From NCBI RefSeq assembly GCF_013113715.1, contig NZ_CP053344.1, forward strand, positions 3,720,001 to 3,784,000: a DNA stretch of 64,000 nt. The letters are read 5' to 3'. The stretch comes from Herbiconiux sp. SALV-R1 (lineage in GTDB: Bacteria > Actinomycetota > Actinomycetes > Actinomycetales > Microbacteriaceae). Positions 41,981 to 51,007 of the stretch are shown piece by piece. The notes below the pieces were generated by a model that was not told the DNA's origin, ran no database searches, and saw only the letters and a list, made by a program, of their open reading frames with translations. Position numbers and translations under genes: made by a program. The stretch's first letter is position 1. Each line of letters starts with the position of its first letter.

Positions 41981-42993
41981 CAGGCCACGCCCTCGTCGCG
42001 CAGCCTGATCGCCACGTCGATGATCATGTCCTCCTGGCCACCCACGTAGTGGGCCTCGCCGACCGCCTGCAGGATCGCGTGCGCCGGCACCCCGTAGCGC
42101 TCCTCCGCCCGCTTCGCGTGCAGCAGGAAGGAGTTGTACACGCCGTAGCGGCCCTGGATGACGGCGTCGCGGCCGATCGCCGGGATCTGTGGGGCGATCG
42201 CCGCCAGCACGTCCTCGGCCGCGGCGAGGATTCCGGGCAGCTCGATGCCGGTGTCGACACCGGCGGCGTCGAGAGCTGCGACGAGCACCTCGGTCGGCGT
42301 GTTGCCGGCGCCCGCGCCGAGCGCCCGCAACGTTCCGTCGAGCTGCCGGGCGCCGACGGCGTGAGCGGCGAGCGAGTTGGCGACGCCGAGGCTGAGGTTC
42401 TGGTGGCCGTGGAAGCCCACCTCGGCGTCGTCGCCGAGCTCGTCGACCAGCGCCGCGACGCGTTCCGCCGCCGACTCGGGCAGCAGGGCCCCGGCCGAGT
42501 CGACGACGTAGACGCACTGACAGCCGGCATCGGCCATGATGCGGGCCTGACGCGCGAGTTCGAGCGGACTCGTCATGTGCGACAGCATGAGAAAGCCCAC
42601 GGTCTCGAGCCCCAGGTCGCGCGCGGCGCCGAAGTGCTGCACGCTCACGTCGGCCTCGGTGGAGTGTGTGGCGACACGCATGATCTGCACTCCCGCTGAT
42701 GCCGCCTCCTTCATGTCGTGAACCGTCCCCAGCCCGGGGAGTACGAGGGCCGCGATCTTCGCGGATCGCGCCTCGCTCGCTGCGGCCTCGATCAACCGCA
42801 CGTCGGGTACCGCGCTGAACCCGTAGTTGAACGACGACCCGGCAAGACCGTCGCCGTGGGTGACTTCGATCACCTGCACGCCCGCGCCGTCGAGTGCACG
42901 CACGACCTGGCGCACGTCCTTCTCGGTGAAACGGTGCCTCATCGCGTGCGAGCCGTCCCGCAGGGTCGTGTCGGTGATGCGCACGCCGGTCAT
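41980..42993 (-). CDS. dmpG: 4-hydroxy-2-oxovalerate aldolase
   Basis: 337 residues of the HMGL-like TIM barrel. [18 protein letters not shown] at the N-terminus gives the catalytic Arg and metal Asp, [20 protein letters not shown] gives the two metal His, and the C-terminal communication domain is present ([11 protein letters not shown]-like, [24 protein letters not shown]). It cleaves 4-hydroxy-2-oxovalerate to pyruvate and acetaldehyde and channels the latter to the dehydrogenase encoded next to it. ATGA overlap with that gene (42990-42993). Confidence 0.94.
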   Translation of the reverse strand: MTGVRITDTTLRDGSHAMRHRFTEKDVRQVVRALDGAGVQVIEVTHGDGLAGSSFNYGFSAVPDVRLIEAAASEARSAKIAALVLPGLGTVHDMKEAASAGVQIMRVATHSTEADVSVQHFGAARDLGLETVGFLMLSHMTSPLELARQARIMADAGCQCVYVVDSAGALLPESAAERVAALVDELGDDAEVGFHGHQNLSLGVANSLAAHAVGARQLDGTLRALGAGAGNTPTEVLVAALDAAGVDTGIELPGILAAAEDVLAAIAPQIPAIGRDAVIQGRYGVYNSFLLHAKRAEERYGVPAHAILQAVGEAHYVGGQEDMIIDVAIRLRDEGVA

Positions 42994-43898
42994 CGATGTG
43001 CCCCTTCGAGCGGCTTCGCTGCGTGGAGCAGTTCGGCGGTGCGGTTGGCCGCGGCGGTCATGATGTCGAGGTTGCCGGCCCACGCGGGCAGGTAGTCGCC
43101 GTTGCCGAGCACTTCGAGGAAGACGCCCACCCGGGCTCGCCCGTGCCAGAGCTCGCTCGGCTCGTCGAACTGCGGGTCGGTCTTCAGGCGGTAGCCCGGC
43201 ACGTAGTTCTGCACCTCGGCGACGATCTGGTGGATCGACGCCTCGATGGCGTGCCGATCGGCGTCGGGCTCGATCGCGGCGAACACGGTGTCGCGCATGA
43301 CGAGCGGGGGCTCCACGGGGTTCAGGATGATGATCGCCTTCCCCCGTTCAGCTCCGCCGACCTGCACGATGGCCTCCGACGTGGTCTCGGTGAATTCGTC
43401 GATGTTGGCCCGCGTTCCGGGCCCCGCCGACTTCGACGAGATCGAGGCGACGATCTCGGCGTACTCCACCGGCGTCACGCGTGAGATGGCGTGGACGATG
43501 GGGATGGTGGCCTGACCCCCGCAGGTGATCATGTTGATGTTGGGGGCGTCGCCGTGGTGGTCGAGGTTCACCACCGGGCAGACGAACGGGCCGACCGCCG
43601 CCGGGGTGAGATCGATGGCACGGATGCCCGCCTCCCGGTAGCGAGGAGCGTTCAGCTTGTGCGGGGTCGCCGCCGTCGCCTCGAACACGACGTCGGGGAG
43701 CTCGTCGCGGGAGAGCAGCCAGTCGACACCCTCGGCCGACGCTTCGACTCCGAGACGACGCGCTCGTGCCAGTCCGTCGGACTCGGGGTCGACGCCGACC
43801 ATGTAGCGCAGGTCGAAGACGCCCCGCCGCTTGAGCTTGATCATCAGATCGGTGCCGATGTTGCCTGGCCCGACTATCGCCGCGATGGGCTTGGACAT
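42990..43898 (-). CDS. dmpF: Acetaldehyde dehydrogenase (acetylating)
   Basis: 302 residues. The Rossmann motif [15 protein letters not shown] is near residue 8, and the active-site Cys lies in [17 protein letters not shown] near 130. The C-terminal part ([35 protein letters not shown]) matches DmpF/BphJ. It converts acetaldehyde, NAD and CoA to acetyl-CoA and forms a channelling complex with DmpG. It lies 14 nt after the upstream hydratase paralogue. Confidence 0.94.
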   Translation of the reverse strand: MSKPIAAIVGPGNIGTDLMIKLKRRGVFDLRYMVGVDPESDGLARARRLGVEASAEGVDWLLSRDELPDVVFEATAATPHKLNAPRYREAGIRAIDLTPAAVGPFVCPVVNLDHHGDAPNINMITCGGQATIPIVHAISRVTPVEYAEIVASISSKSAGPGTRANIDEFTETTSEAIVQVGGAERGKAIIILNPVEPPLVMRDTVFAAIEPDADRHAIEASIHQIVAEVQNYVPGYRLKTDPQFDEPSELWHGRARVGVFLEVLGNGDYLPAWAGNLDIMTAAANRTAELLHAAKPLEGAHR

Positions 43899-43912
43899 GT
43901 GTGCTCCTTCCG

Positions 43913-44707
43913 TCAGCCGAGTGCCGGCGCGAATCGTGCGGTGACGCTGCCGAGGCCCGCGAACACCGCGGTGACGGTGTCACCGGGCCGGCCGGGCACC
44001 ATCGGGGTGATCGCTCCGGGCAGCACGACCTGGCCCGCACGCAACGAGGTGCCGAGCCGGCCGAGCGTGTTCGCCAGCCAGACCAGCGAGGAGATGGGGG
44101 AACCCAGCACGGATGCTCCCGCCCCGGTGTGCGCGATGCGACCATTCCGATAGAGCACGGCACCCAGCAGTCGCAGGTCGAGCTCGCGGGGACTGCGCGG
44201 GAGTGTACCGAGCACGACACCACCTGAGGATGCGTTGTCGGCGATCGTGTCGGAGAGGGTGATGTCCCAGTCGGTGATGCGCGAATCCACGATCTCGAGC
44301 GACGCGACGACGATGTCGACGGCACGGATGGCGTCGGCGACGGTCACCCCGGGCCCTGCCAGATCGCGTCCCAGCACGAAGGCGATCTCGGGCTCCACCC
44401 TCGGCTGCAGGAACGTACCGGCGGGAATCGGCTCTCCGCTCAGCACGAACATGTCGTGGAACAGGTGACCGAAGTCGGGCTGGTCGACGCCGAGCTGACG
44501 CTGGACGGCGAGCGAGGTCAGCCCCACCTTGTGACCGGCAACGGTGCGGCCCGCCGACCGCCAGGCACTGACCTGCTCGAGCTGGATGGCATAGGCGTCT
44601 TCGACGTCGAGGCCGGGATGTGCCGTCGAGAGGCGGCCGATGGGCCTGCCGTCTTCGTACGATCGCAGGAGCGCCTGGGCGGCGTCGCGTCGGGCACTGT
44701 CGAGCAT
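43913..44707 (-). CDS. Second 2-keto-4-pentenoate hydratase/4-oxalocrotonate decarboxylase paralogue
   Basis: 264 residues. Family motifs include [50 protein letters not shown], and [22 protein letters not shown]. It is first in the leftward meta-cleavage operon, with SD GAGGA. The second gene of the same family in the operon suggests a hydratase plus decarboxylase pair, the oxalocrotonate branch. The assignment between the two is open. Confidence 0.88.
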   Translation of the reverse strand: MLDSARRDAAQALLRSYEDGRPIGRLSTAHPGLDVEDAYAIQLEQVSAWRSAGRTVAGHKVGLTSLAVQRQLGVDQPDFGHLFHDMFVLSGEPIPAGTFLQPRVEPEIAFVLGRDLAGPGVTVADAIRAVDIVVASLEIVDSRITDWDITLSDTIADNASSGGVVLGTLPRSPRELDLRLLGAVLYRNGRIAHTGAGASVLGSPISSLVWLANTLGRLGTSLRAGQVVLPGAITPMVPGRPGDTVTAVFAGLGSVTARFAPALG

Positions 44708-44740
44708 TGTTCCTCATTTACTCCGTGTACGTCTTTGTTC

Positions 44741-44776
44741 TTGACATCCTCTGTGAGACGGCAGACACTCACAACA
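44741..44776 (+). promoter_or_regulatory. Promoter of the IclR gene, possibly leaderless
   Basis: TTGACA (44741-44746), 17 nt, then GACACT (44764-44769). The IclR ATG is only 7 nt beyond, where transcription should start, and no Shine-Dalgarno sequence is present. In the same gap CTCCGTGTACG (44721-44731) loosely resembles the repeated 15-bp motif. Confidence 0.45.
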
Positions 44777-45546
44777 TGCGTTCCGCTCAGCGAGCCAGTG
44801 CTCCTTCGATGATCTCCCGCGTCTCCGACATCCTCCAGGCGTTCGGTCACGACGAGCGGTCGATGACCGTCTCCGAGCTGGGCAGGCGCACGGGAATACC
44901 CAAGGCATCGACCTCGCGCATAGCCGCCGAGCTCGTCGGCCGCGGCCTACTCGAACGGGAAGGCGACCAGATACGCCTCGGTATCAGGCTGTTCGAGCTC
45001 GGCCAACAGGCGAGCCGGCCTGTCGACCTCCGCAGGCTGGCGTTCCCGCACATGACCGAGCTCATGCGTGCCACGGGGCAGACCGTGCACCTCGCCATCC
45101 TCGACGGAAGCGAGGTGGTCTACATCCAGATCCTGCGCTCGCGCGCCACCCCACCCCTCCCCTCGCGGGTGGGCGGACGACTTCCCGCACACTCCACCGG
45201 AGTGGGCAAAGTACTGTTGGCCTACGCCCCGAGTGCGGTAGTCGACGAGCTGTGCGCGCATCCGCTGCCCTCGGTCGGACCACGCACCATCACCGACCCC
45301 GACCGGCTCAGGCGAGAGCTCGGCGCCATCCGCGCGAACCGCCTCGCGTTCGAACGGGAGGAGACCGCAGCCAACGTCGGATGTGCGGCAGCCCCCATCC
45401 TCGGGCCGGACGGCGAGCCGGTGGCTGCCTTGTCGGTGTCGGCGCACCTGCACATCACCGATCTGTCGAAGATGGGCCCCGCGGTGTCGACCGTCGCCAT
45501 GACCCTCTCGCGCGAGGCACGACAGCTCTCACTCAGCGCGTCGTGA
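44776..45546 (+). CDS. IclR-family regulator of the meta-cleavage operon
   Basis: 256 residues. The winged HTH runs about residues 12-65 (MISRVSDILQAFG, MTVSELGRRTGIPKASTSRIAAELVGRGLL), followed by the effector domain (LRRLAFPHMTELMRATGQTVHLAIL, PLPSRVGGRLPAHSTGVGKVLLA, ANVGCAAAPILGPDGEPVAALSV). It is divergent from the meta-cleavage operon and close to the aconitase-like gene, so it may control both. IclR members such as PcaR and PobR are common aromatic regulators. Its 3' end overlaps the aconitase-like gene by 14 nt, tail to tail. Confidence 0.9.
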   Translation: MRSAQRASAPSMISRVSDILQAFGHDERSMTVSELGRRTGIPKASTSRIAAELVGRGLLEREGDQIRLGIRLFELGQQASRPVDLRRLAFPHMTELMRATGQTVHLAILDGSEVVYIQILRSRATPPLPSRVGGRLPAHSTGVGKVLLAYAPSAVVDELCAHPLPSVGPRTITDPDRLRRELGAIRANRLAFEREETAANVGCAAAPILGPDGEPVAALSVSAHLHITDLSKMGPAVSTVAMTLSREARQLSLSAS

Positions 45547-47503
45547 GCACGGGCGCCGGCCGGCGGGAGCCCGAACGCACCTGCGCCAGAAGGCCGCCGG
45601 CGACCACGGTCTCCCGCTCCGCGGGGGTGAGGTCGATCACCAGCTCGACCGTCGATCCGTCGTCGGCTTCGGCGAGCGCCGCCCGCGATCCTGACGCGAC
45701 GGCAGCGCGAAGGTCGCGGATCGTCCACCTCACCCCCACCTCGACGTCGGCCTGACCCGGCGCCAGCACGAGAGGGACGACACCCACGTTGATGAGATTG
45801 CGGCGGTGGATGCGCGCGTAGCTCTTCGCCACCACGGCCGGCACACGGAGGAAGAGCGGGATGAGCGCGGCATGCTCGCGAGATGAGCCCTGGCCGTAGT
45901 TCTCGCCTCCGACGATGAAGCCTCCGCCCGCGGCCCGAGCACGGTCGAAGAAGTCCGGATCGAGGCGCTGGAACATGAAACGGGCGCACGCCTCGATGTT
46001 CGACCAGACCGACATGGCGATGGCGCCGTCGGGAGCCATGTCGCCCGTCGAGATGTCGTCGCCCACGACGATGAGCACCTCGCCCGACAGGGTGCCGGCA
46101 AGCGGGGCCGGCGCGGGAGGTGCGACGAGGTTGGGGCCACGCTCGATCTCGAGACCGACGCGGGTGTCGGCCGGGAGCGCGTGAGTGATGATCTCGTCGT
46201 GCAGGGCGGGTACTGCGGCCGAGGCCGGCCTGATCGGGGGAATTACCACGGTCGCAGGGTCGACGATGCGGCCGGCCAGAGCGCTTGCGGCCGCGGTCGC
46301 CGGCGAGCAGAGGAAGACGGCGTCCTCCGCCGTGCCGCTGCGGCCCGGAAAGTTGCGGTTGAACGTGCGCAGCGACGGTGCGCCCTTGATGGGCGCCTGG
46401 CCGATGCCGACACAGGGCCCGCAGATGGGTTCGAGCATCCGGGCCCCCGCGGTGAGCAGCTCCTCGTACACGCCCGAAGCGATGATGGCCTGCAGGATCT
46501 GGCGCGACCCCGGTGTCACAGTGAGCTGCACGGAGGGGTGCACCTGGCTGCCGCGCAGGATCGCCGCGACTGTCGCGAGGTCGTCGTAAGAACTGTTGAC
46601 CGACGACCCGACGCACACCTGCACGATGTCGATGGCCTCGAGATCGGCGGCGGCGTGCACATTGCCGGGCGAGTGCGGCAGAGCGACGAGAGCCCCGATC
46701 GTAGCCAGGTCGATCGTCAACGACTCGTCGTACCCGGCGCCGGGGTCGGCGGCGAGCGGGCGGTGATCGTCAGCGCGGCCCTGACCGGTGAGCCAGTCGG
46801 CGGTGCGCTCGTCGGAGGGGAAGATCGCGGTTGTCGCACCGGTCTCCACGATCATGTTGCAGATGGTCGCCCGCGCCGTCGTGCTCAGTGTCGCCACACC
46901 CTCGCCGTAGAACTCGAACACCCGCCCGCGCCCGCCCCGCACGTCGTAGCGCCGGAGGAGTTCGAGCACCACGTCCTTCGCGCTGGCGTGAGCGGGCAGC
47001 GACCCCGCGAGCTCGACGCCCACGACGGTGGGACAGACGAGATCGAAGCCGTAGCCCGCCATGGCCACCGCGACGTCGAGCCCGCCCGCCCCGATGGCGA
47101 GGCTGCCCACGGCACCCGCCATGGAGGTGTGCGAGTCGGCTCCCACCAACACGGTGCCGGGCCGGGCGAAGTGTTCGAGGTGGATGTAGTGCGAGATGCC
47201 GTGGCCGGGCGGCGAGTATCGCAGGCCGTACCTCGCCGCGAAGGTCTGCAGGTACCGGGCGTCCTGCATGTTCTTGTCGTCGATCTGCAGGACGTTGTGG
47301 TCGATGTAGACCACGGCGAGCGGTACCCCGATGGAATCGGCGCCGAGCATCTCGAACTGCATCGCCGCCATCGTGCCGGTCGCATCCTCGAGGAGCACCT
47401 GATCGACGGCGAGACGGATGTCAGCACCGGCACGGAGCTCTCCCGCCAGCAGGTGATCGGCGAGCAGCTTGCGGGACAGGCTGAGGGGCTCGTGTGGGGT
47501 CAT
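45533..47503 (-). CDS. Aconitase/isopropylmalate-dehydratase-family hydratase, single chain
   Basis: 656 residues with domains 1-3 plus the C-terminal swivel domain in one chain, as in short bacterial/archaeal-type aconitases. Substrate motifs GADSHTSMAGAVGSLAIGAGG and GGENYGQGSSREHAAL are intact. Of the three cluster cysteines, Cys361 and Cys364 (CGPCVG) remain, but the usual GSCTNS ligand segment reads GSSVNSS (299-305), placing Ser at position 301. A Cys at 297 might substitute. It presumably hydrates an unsaturated di- or tricarboxylate. It is divergent from the CoA-transferase and HMGL-like genes. Confidence 0.85.
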   Translation of the reverse strand: MTPHEPLSLSRKLLADHLLAGELRAGADIRLAVDQVLLEDATGTMAAMQFEMLGADSIGVPLAVVYIDHNVLQIDDKNMQDARYLQTFAARYGLRYSPPGHGISHYIHLEHFARPGTVLVGADSHTSMAGAVGSLAIGAGGLDVAVAMAGYGFDLVCPTVVGVELAGSLPAHASAKDVVLELLRRYDVRGGRGRVFEFYGEGVATLSTTARATICNMIVETGATTAIFPSDERTADWLTGQGRADDHRPLAADPGAGYDESLTIDLATIGALVALPHSPGNVHAAADLEAIDIVQVCVGSSVNSSYDDLATVAAILRGSQVHPSVQLTVTPGSRQILQAIIASGVYEELLTAGARMLEPICGPCVGIGQAPIKGAPSLRTFNRNFPGRSGTAEDAVFLCSPATAAASALAGRIVDPATVVIPPIRPASAAVPALHDEIITHALPADTRVGLEIERGPNLVAPPAPAPLAGTLSGEVLIVVGDDISTGDMAPDGAIAMSVWSNIEACARFMFQRLDPDFFDRARAAGGGFIVGGENYGQGSSREHAALIPLFLRVPAVVAKSYARIHRRNLINVGVVPLVLAPGQADVEVGVRWTIRDLRAAVASGSRAALAEADDGSTVELVIDLTPAERETVVAGGLLAQVRSGSRRPAPVLTTR

Positions 47504-47593
47504 CGTGCGTCTCCTTCGTGATCGCGCACAGAAGCCTGGGCGACGCCCGTCCCGGCGGCAAGCAGGTGTTCCACTGGCCGACACAGGGTTGGC

Positions 47594-47613
47594 GCGGGCA
47601 CGACGATGCCCGC
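47594..47613 (+). other. Inverted repeat ahead of the CoA-transferase gene
   Basis: GCGGGC and GCCCGC form a perfect 6-bp stem with an 8-nt loop, 11 nt before the CoA-transferase start. It may be an operator or a leader hairpin in the 121-nt divergent gap. Confidence 0.3.
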
Positions 47614-47624
47614 ATAGTGGGGCG

Positions 47625-48875
47625 ATGACCGCCCCGCCTCACCCCGCTCCGCTGTCGGGTATCCGCGTGCTCGAACTCGGCAACTTCATCGCCGCTCCGA
47701 CGGCAGGACGTCTTCTCGCCGACTTCGGAGCCGAAGTCATCAAGGTCGAGCGGCCAGGCACAGGCGACGAGCTGCGCACCTGGCGGCTCCAGAGCGGCAC
47801 CACCTCGATGCTCTACCGAACGATCAACCGCAACAAGAAGTCGGTGGTACTCGACCTGCGCACCCCCGAAGGCATCGAGGTCGTCAAAGATCTCGTACGC
47901 GAGAGCGACGTGCTGCTCGAGAACTTCCGCCCGGGCACGCTGGAGCGGTGGGGACTGTCACCCGAGGTGCTCGAGGAGCTACGGCCGGGGCTCGTGGTGA
48001 CCCGCATCTCGGCGTTCGGGCAGACCGGGCCGCTCTCCCCGCGCCCCGGCTTCGCCGCCGTCGCCGAGGCCATGAGCGGATTCCGCGATCTCGTCGGAGA
48101 CCCCGACCGACCGCCGGTGCGTGTGGGCATCTCGATCGGCGACTCGATCGCGGGGCTCTACGCGGCATTCGGCACGGTGATGGCGCTCTATCGGCGGGAG
48201 GCCACCTCCTCCCCCGCTCCACCTGCCGAGCGCGTCATCGACGTCGCGCTCAACGAGGCGATGTTCTCGATGATGGAGTCCCTCATCCCCGACTACGACG
48301 GGTTCGGGGTGCGCCGCGTGCGCACGGGTGGACGGATGGAGGGGATCGCGCCGAGCAACGCCTACCTGTGCGCCGACGGGGCGAGCGTCGTCATCGCCGG
48401 AAACGGCGACGCCATCTTCGGGCGGTACATGGAGGTCATCGGCCGGCCCGACCTGGCCGTCGACCCCGATCTGAGCGACAACGCCTTGCGCTGGCAGCGC
48501 CGCGAGGAACTCGACGCGGCGATCGGCGCCTGGACGATTCGGCACAGCGCCCAGCAGGTGCTCGACGAACTCGACGCCGCCGGCGTGCCCTCCGGTCCGA
48601 TCTACACCGCCGCCGACATCCTGGCCGATGCCCAGTACGAATCCCGCGGCATGGTTCAGCGGATGCCGGTCTCGACCGGCGAAGAGACACTGCACGACGT
48701 CGCGTTCCCGGGGATCGTCCCGGTGCTCGGCGGGAGGTCGCTCCCCATCCGCAGCCTCGGACCCGACCTCGGCGCCCACACCCGCGAGGTGCTGACGGAG
48801 GTGCTCGGCTACCCCGCCGAGCGTGTCGACGCCTTGGCGCCTGCGGCACCCACCCCACCGACCACGGAGGAATGA
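47625..48875 (+). CDS. Class III CoA-transferase (CaiB/BaiF family)
   Basis: 416 residues. N-terminal GIRVLELGNFIAAPTAGRLLADFGAEVIKVERPGTGD is the CoA-binding Rossmann region. The catalytic Asp is Asp173 (GISIGDSIAG). NRNKKSVVLDLRTPEG and LLENFRPGTLERWGL are family motifs. It moves CoA between organic acids, probably activating the hydroxy-dicarboxylate made by the divergent hydratase. It is followed with a stop/start overlap by the HMG-CoA-lyase-like gene. Confidence 0.92.
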   Translation: MTAPPHPAPLSGIRVLELGNFIAAPTAGRLLADFGAEVIKVERPGTGDELRTWRLQSGTTSMLYRTINRNKKSVVLDLRTPEGIEVVKDLVRESDVLLENFRPGTLERWGLSPEVLEELRPGLVVTRISAFGQTGPLSPRPGFAAVAEAMSGFRDLVGDPDRPPVRVGISIGDSIAGLYAAFGTVMALYRREATSSPAPPAERVIDVALNEAMFSMMESLIPDYDGFGVRRVRTGGRMEGIAPSNAYLCADGASVVIAGNGDAIFGRYMEVIGRPDLAVDPDLSDNALRWQRREELDAAIGAWTIRHSAQQVLDELDAAGVPSGPIYTAADILADAQYESRGMVQRMPVSTGEETLHDVAFPGIVPVLGGRSLPIRSLGPDLGAHTREVLTEVLGYPAERVDALAPAAPTPPTTEE

Positions 48876-49801
48876 TGACGCGGCTCGAACTCGGCAAGCT
48901 GCGCGACGTCACGTTGCGCGATGGCCTCCAGCTGACCGGCGGGATGCTGTCGGTCGAGCGCAAGGTGGAGGTCGTGCGCACCTTCCTCGCGCTCGGGGTT
49001 CCCGCTGTGGAGATCGGTTCGATGGCGCGCGGCGACGTCGTGCCACCCCTGGCCAACACCGTCGAGGTGATCCGGGCCCTCACCCCGGAGGAGCTTGCGG
49101 CGTGCTGGGTCTGGGTCGCCACCCCTCGCCACGTGGCACGGGCGCTGGAAGCGGGAGCGCGCAACGTGCAGTACTGCCTGTCGGCTTCCGAATCCCACAA
49201 CCAGGCGAACATCGGGCGGTCGGTCGACACCAGCCTCGACGGCATGCCCGAGTCGATCGCTCTCGTGCACGAGGCCGGCGGCAGCATCCAGCTGTGCATC
49301 GCCACGTCGTTCACCTGCCCCTTCGAGGGGGCCGTCGACCCGGAACGCGTGCTCGCGATCGCCTCGGATCCGCGCGCCGAAGGAGCGGACGGCATCGTCA
49401 TCTGCGACACCCTCGGCCAGGCCGTACCCCACGAGGTGCGCTCGCTCATCTCCCGGGTGCGCGACGAGACGCCCCCACGCGACATCGTCTATCACGGGCA
49501 CGACACCTGGGGCCTCGGTGTCGCCAATGCGCTGGCGGCGCTCGAGGCCGGTGCCTCCACCGTCGACGGGGCCATCGGAGGCCTCGGCGGGTGCCCGTTC
49601 GCGCCGGGGGCGAGCGGCAACACCGCGACCGAGGACCTGCTGTTCGCGCTGCGACCCTCGTGGCTCGACCCCACGCGTTTCGCACGGCTCGTCGAGCTGT
49701 CGGAGTCTCTTCTTGAGGAGCTGCGCGAGCCGAACCGCTCGAAGGCACGAGAGGGCGCCCGCTCGAAGGCCCCGGTGTTCCCCTGGGTGCTGCCCCAGTA
49801 G
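48875..49801 (+). CDS. Hydroxymethylglutaryl-CoA lyase-family protein
   Basis: 308 residues of the HMGL-like TIM barrel. KLRDVTLRDGLQ holds the catalytic Arg and metal Asp, YHGHDTWGLGVAN the two metal His, and GGLGGCPFAPGASGN the active-site Cys loop, all expected for true HMG-CoA lyases. It cleaves a 3-hydroxy-3-alkyl dicarboxyl-CoA to an acyl-CoA and a keto acid. Two adjacent ATGs exist (48872, 48875); the second is spaced better from GGAGG. It is coupled to the CoA-transferase, so the two act in sequence. Confidence 0.88.
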   Translation: MTRLELGKLRDVTLRDGLQLTGGMLSVERKVEVVRTFLALGVPAVEIGSMARGDVVPPLANTVEVIRALTPEELAACWVWVATPRHVARALEAGARNVQYCLSASESHNQANIGRSVDTSLDGMPESIALVHEAGGSIQLCIATSFTCPFEGAVDPERVLAIASDPRAEGADGIVICDTLGQAVPHEVRSLISRVRDETPPRDIVYHGHDTWGLGVANALAALEAGASTVDGAIGGLGGCPFAPGASGNTATEDLLFALRPSWLDPTRFARLVELSESLLEELREPNRSKAREGARSKAPVFPWVLPQ

Positions 49802-49813
49802 GTGGAACACAGG

Positions 49814-49854
49814 TTGACGGCGAGACGCCCTCACGAATAATTGACCGTGTACGG
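49814..49854 (+). promoter_or_regulatory. Promoter of the gentisate operon with small palindrome
   Basis: TTGACG (49814-49819), 16 nt, AATAAT (49836-49841) form a promoter. CCGT-GT-ACGG (49845-49854) follows immediately and could be an operator over the transcription start. Confidence 0.5.
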
Positions 49855-49900
49855 ACTACTTTTGTCGGCCGATGCCGCCTGACTGAACGAGGACACTGTT

Positions 49901-51007
49901 GTGACACTGACCGATGGCTCGCCCGAAGAGCAGATCCAGAACGCCGAGCTCGACCAGACACCCGAACTCCTCGAGCTCTACACCCAGTTCGCCTCCCACC
50001 ACCTCAGCCCGCTCTGGACGCAGACCTCCGACGTGCTGAGCGTGCATCCGCGATCCAAGGCTGTCCCCTTCGTGTGGCGCTGGAACGAGCTCTACCCGCT
50101 CGCGGAGCGTTCGGGCGAGCTGGTTCCGGTGGGTCGCGGCGGCGAGCGCCGGGCGATCGCGCTCGCGAACCCCGGTCTCGGCGGTGCACCGTACGCCACC
50201 ACGACGCTCTGGGCCGCCATCCAGTACCTCGGCCCGCACGAGACCGCACCCGAGCACCGGCACTCCCAGAACGCCTTCCGGTTCGTCGTCGAGGGCGAAG
50301 GTGTGTGGACTGTCGTGAACGGAGACCCCGTGGCGATGCGCCGCGGAGACTTCCTCCTCACACCCGGCTGGAACTTCCACGGGCACCACAACGACACCGA
50401 CCGGCCGATGGCCTGGCTCGATGGTCTCGACGTCCCCTTCGCCAGCAGCATCGACATCGGCTTCTTCGAGTTCGGCTCGGAGCGCGTCACCGACGAGGCG
50501 AGCCCCGCGCTCTCCCGCGCCGAGCGCCTGTGGGCCTACCCGGGCCTTCGGCCGCTGTCGGGCCTCGGTGAAACTCAGAACTCCCCCATCCACGCCTACC
50601 GCTGGGAGTACACCGATCAAGCCCTCACGGAGCAGCTCGCACTCGAAGACGAGGGCTTCCCGGCCACCTTCGGGCCCGGCCACGCCGGCATCCGCTACAG
50701 CAACCCCACGACAGGCGGCGACGTCATGCCGACGATCAGGGCGGAGTTCCACCGTCTGCGAGCGGGAACGTCGACACCGACCACGAACGAGGTCGGCTCC
50801 TCGGTCTGGCAGGTGTTCGACGGGTCCGGCGCGATGGTCGTCGACGGCGAGCGGCGCGAACTCGACCGGGGCGACGTCGTCGTCGTGCCGTCGTGGATCT
50901 CGTGGAGCATCGAAGCGGAGTCGCAGCTGGATCTGTTCCGCTTCTCCGACGCTCCCGTCATCGAGCGACTCGGCTTCGCCCGCACCCGCGTGGAGCACAC
51001 GCGATGA
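49901..51007 (+). CDS. Gentisate 1,2-dioxygenase-like bicupin
   Basis: 368 residues. The N-terminal cupin has iron ligands His119 and His121 (PEHRHSQNAFRFVVEGEG) and a later His (WNFHGHHN). The C-terminal cupin (NEVGSSVWQVFDGSGAMVVDGE) keeps the barrel but has lost the His pair, as in known gentisate dioxygenases. It opens gentisate to maleylpyruvate. Start GTG with GAGGA upstream. First gene of an operon with a flavin hydroxylase and fumarylacetoacetase-type hydrolases. Confidence 0.92.
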   Translation: MTLTDGSPEEQIQNAELDQTPELLELYTQFASHHLSPLWTQTSDVLSVHPRSKAVPFVWRWNELYPLAERSGELVPVGRGGERRAIALANPGLGGAPYATTTLWAAIQYLGPHETAPEHRHSQNAFRFVVEGEGVWTVVNGDPVAMRRGDFLLTPGWNFHGHHNDTDRPMAWLDGLDVPFASSIDIGFFEFGSERVTDEASPALSRAERLWAYPGLRPLSGLGETQNSPIHAYRWEYTDQALTEQLALEDEGFPATFGPGHAGIRYSNPTTGGDVMPTIRAEFHRLRAGTSTPTTNEVGSSVWQVFDGSGAMVVDGERRELDRGDVVVVPSWISWSIEAESQLDLFRFSDAPVIERLGFARTRVEHTR

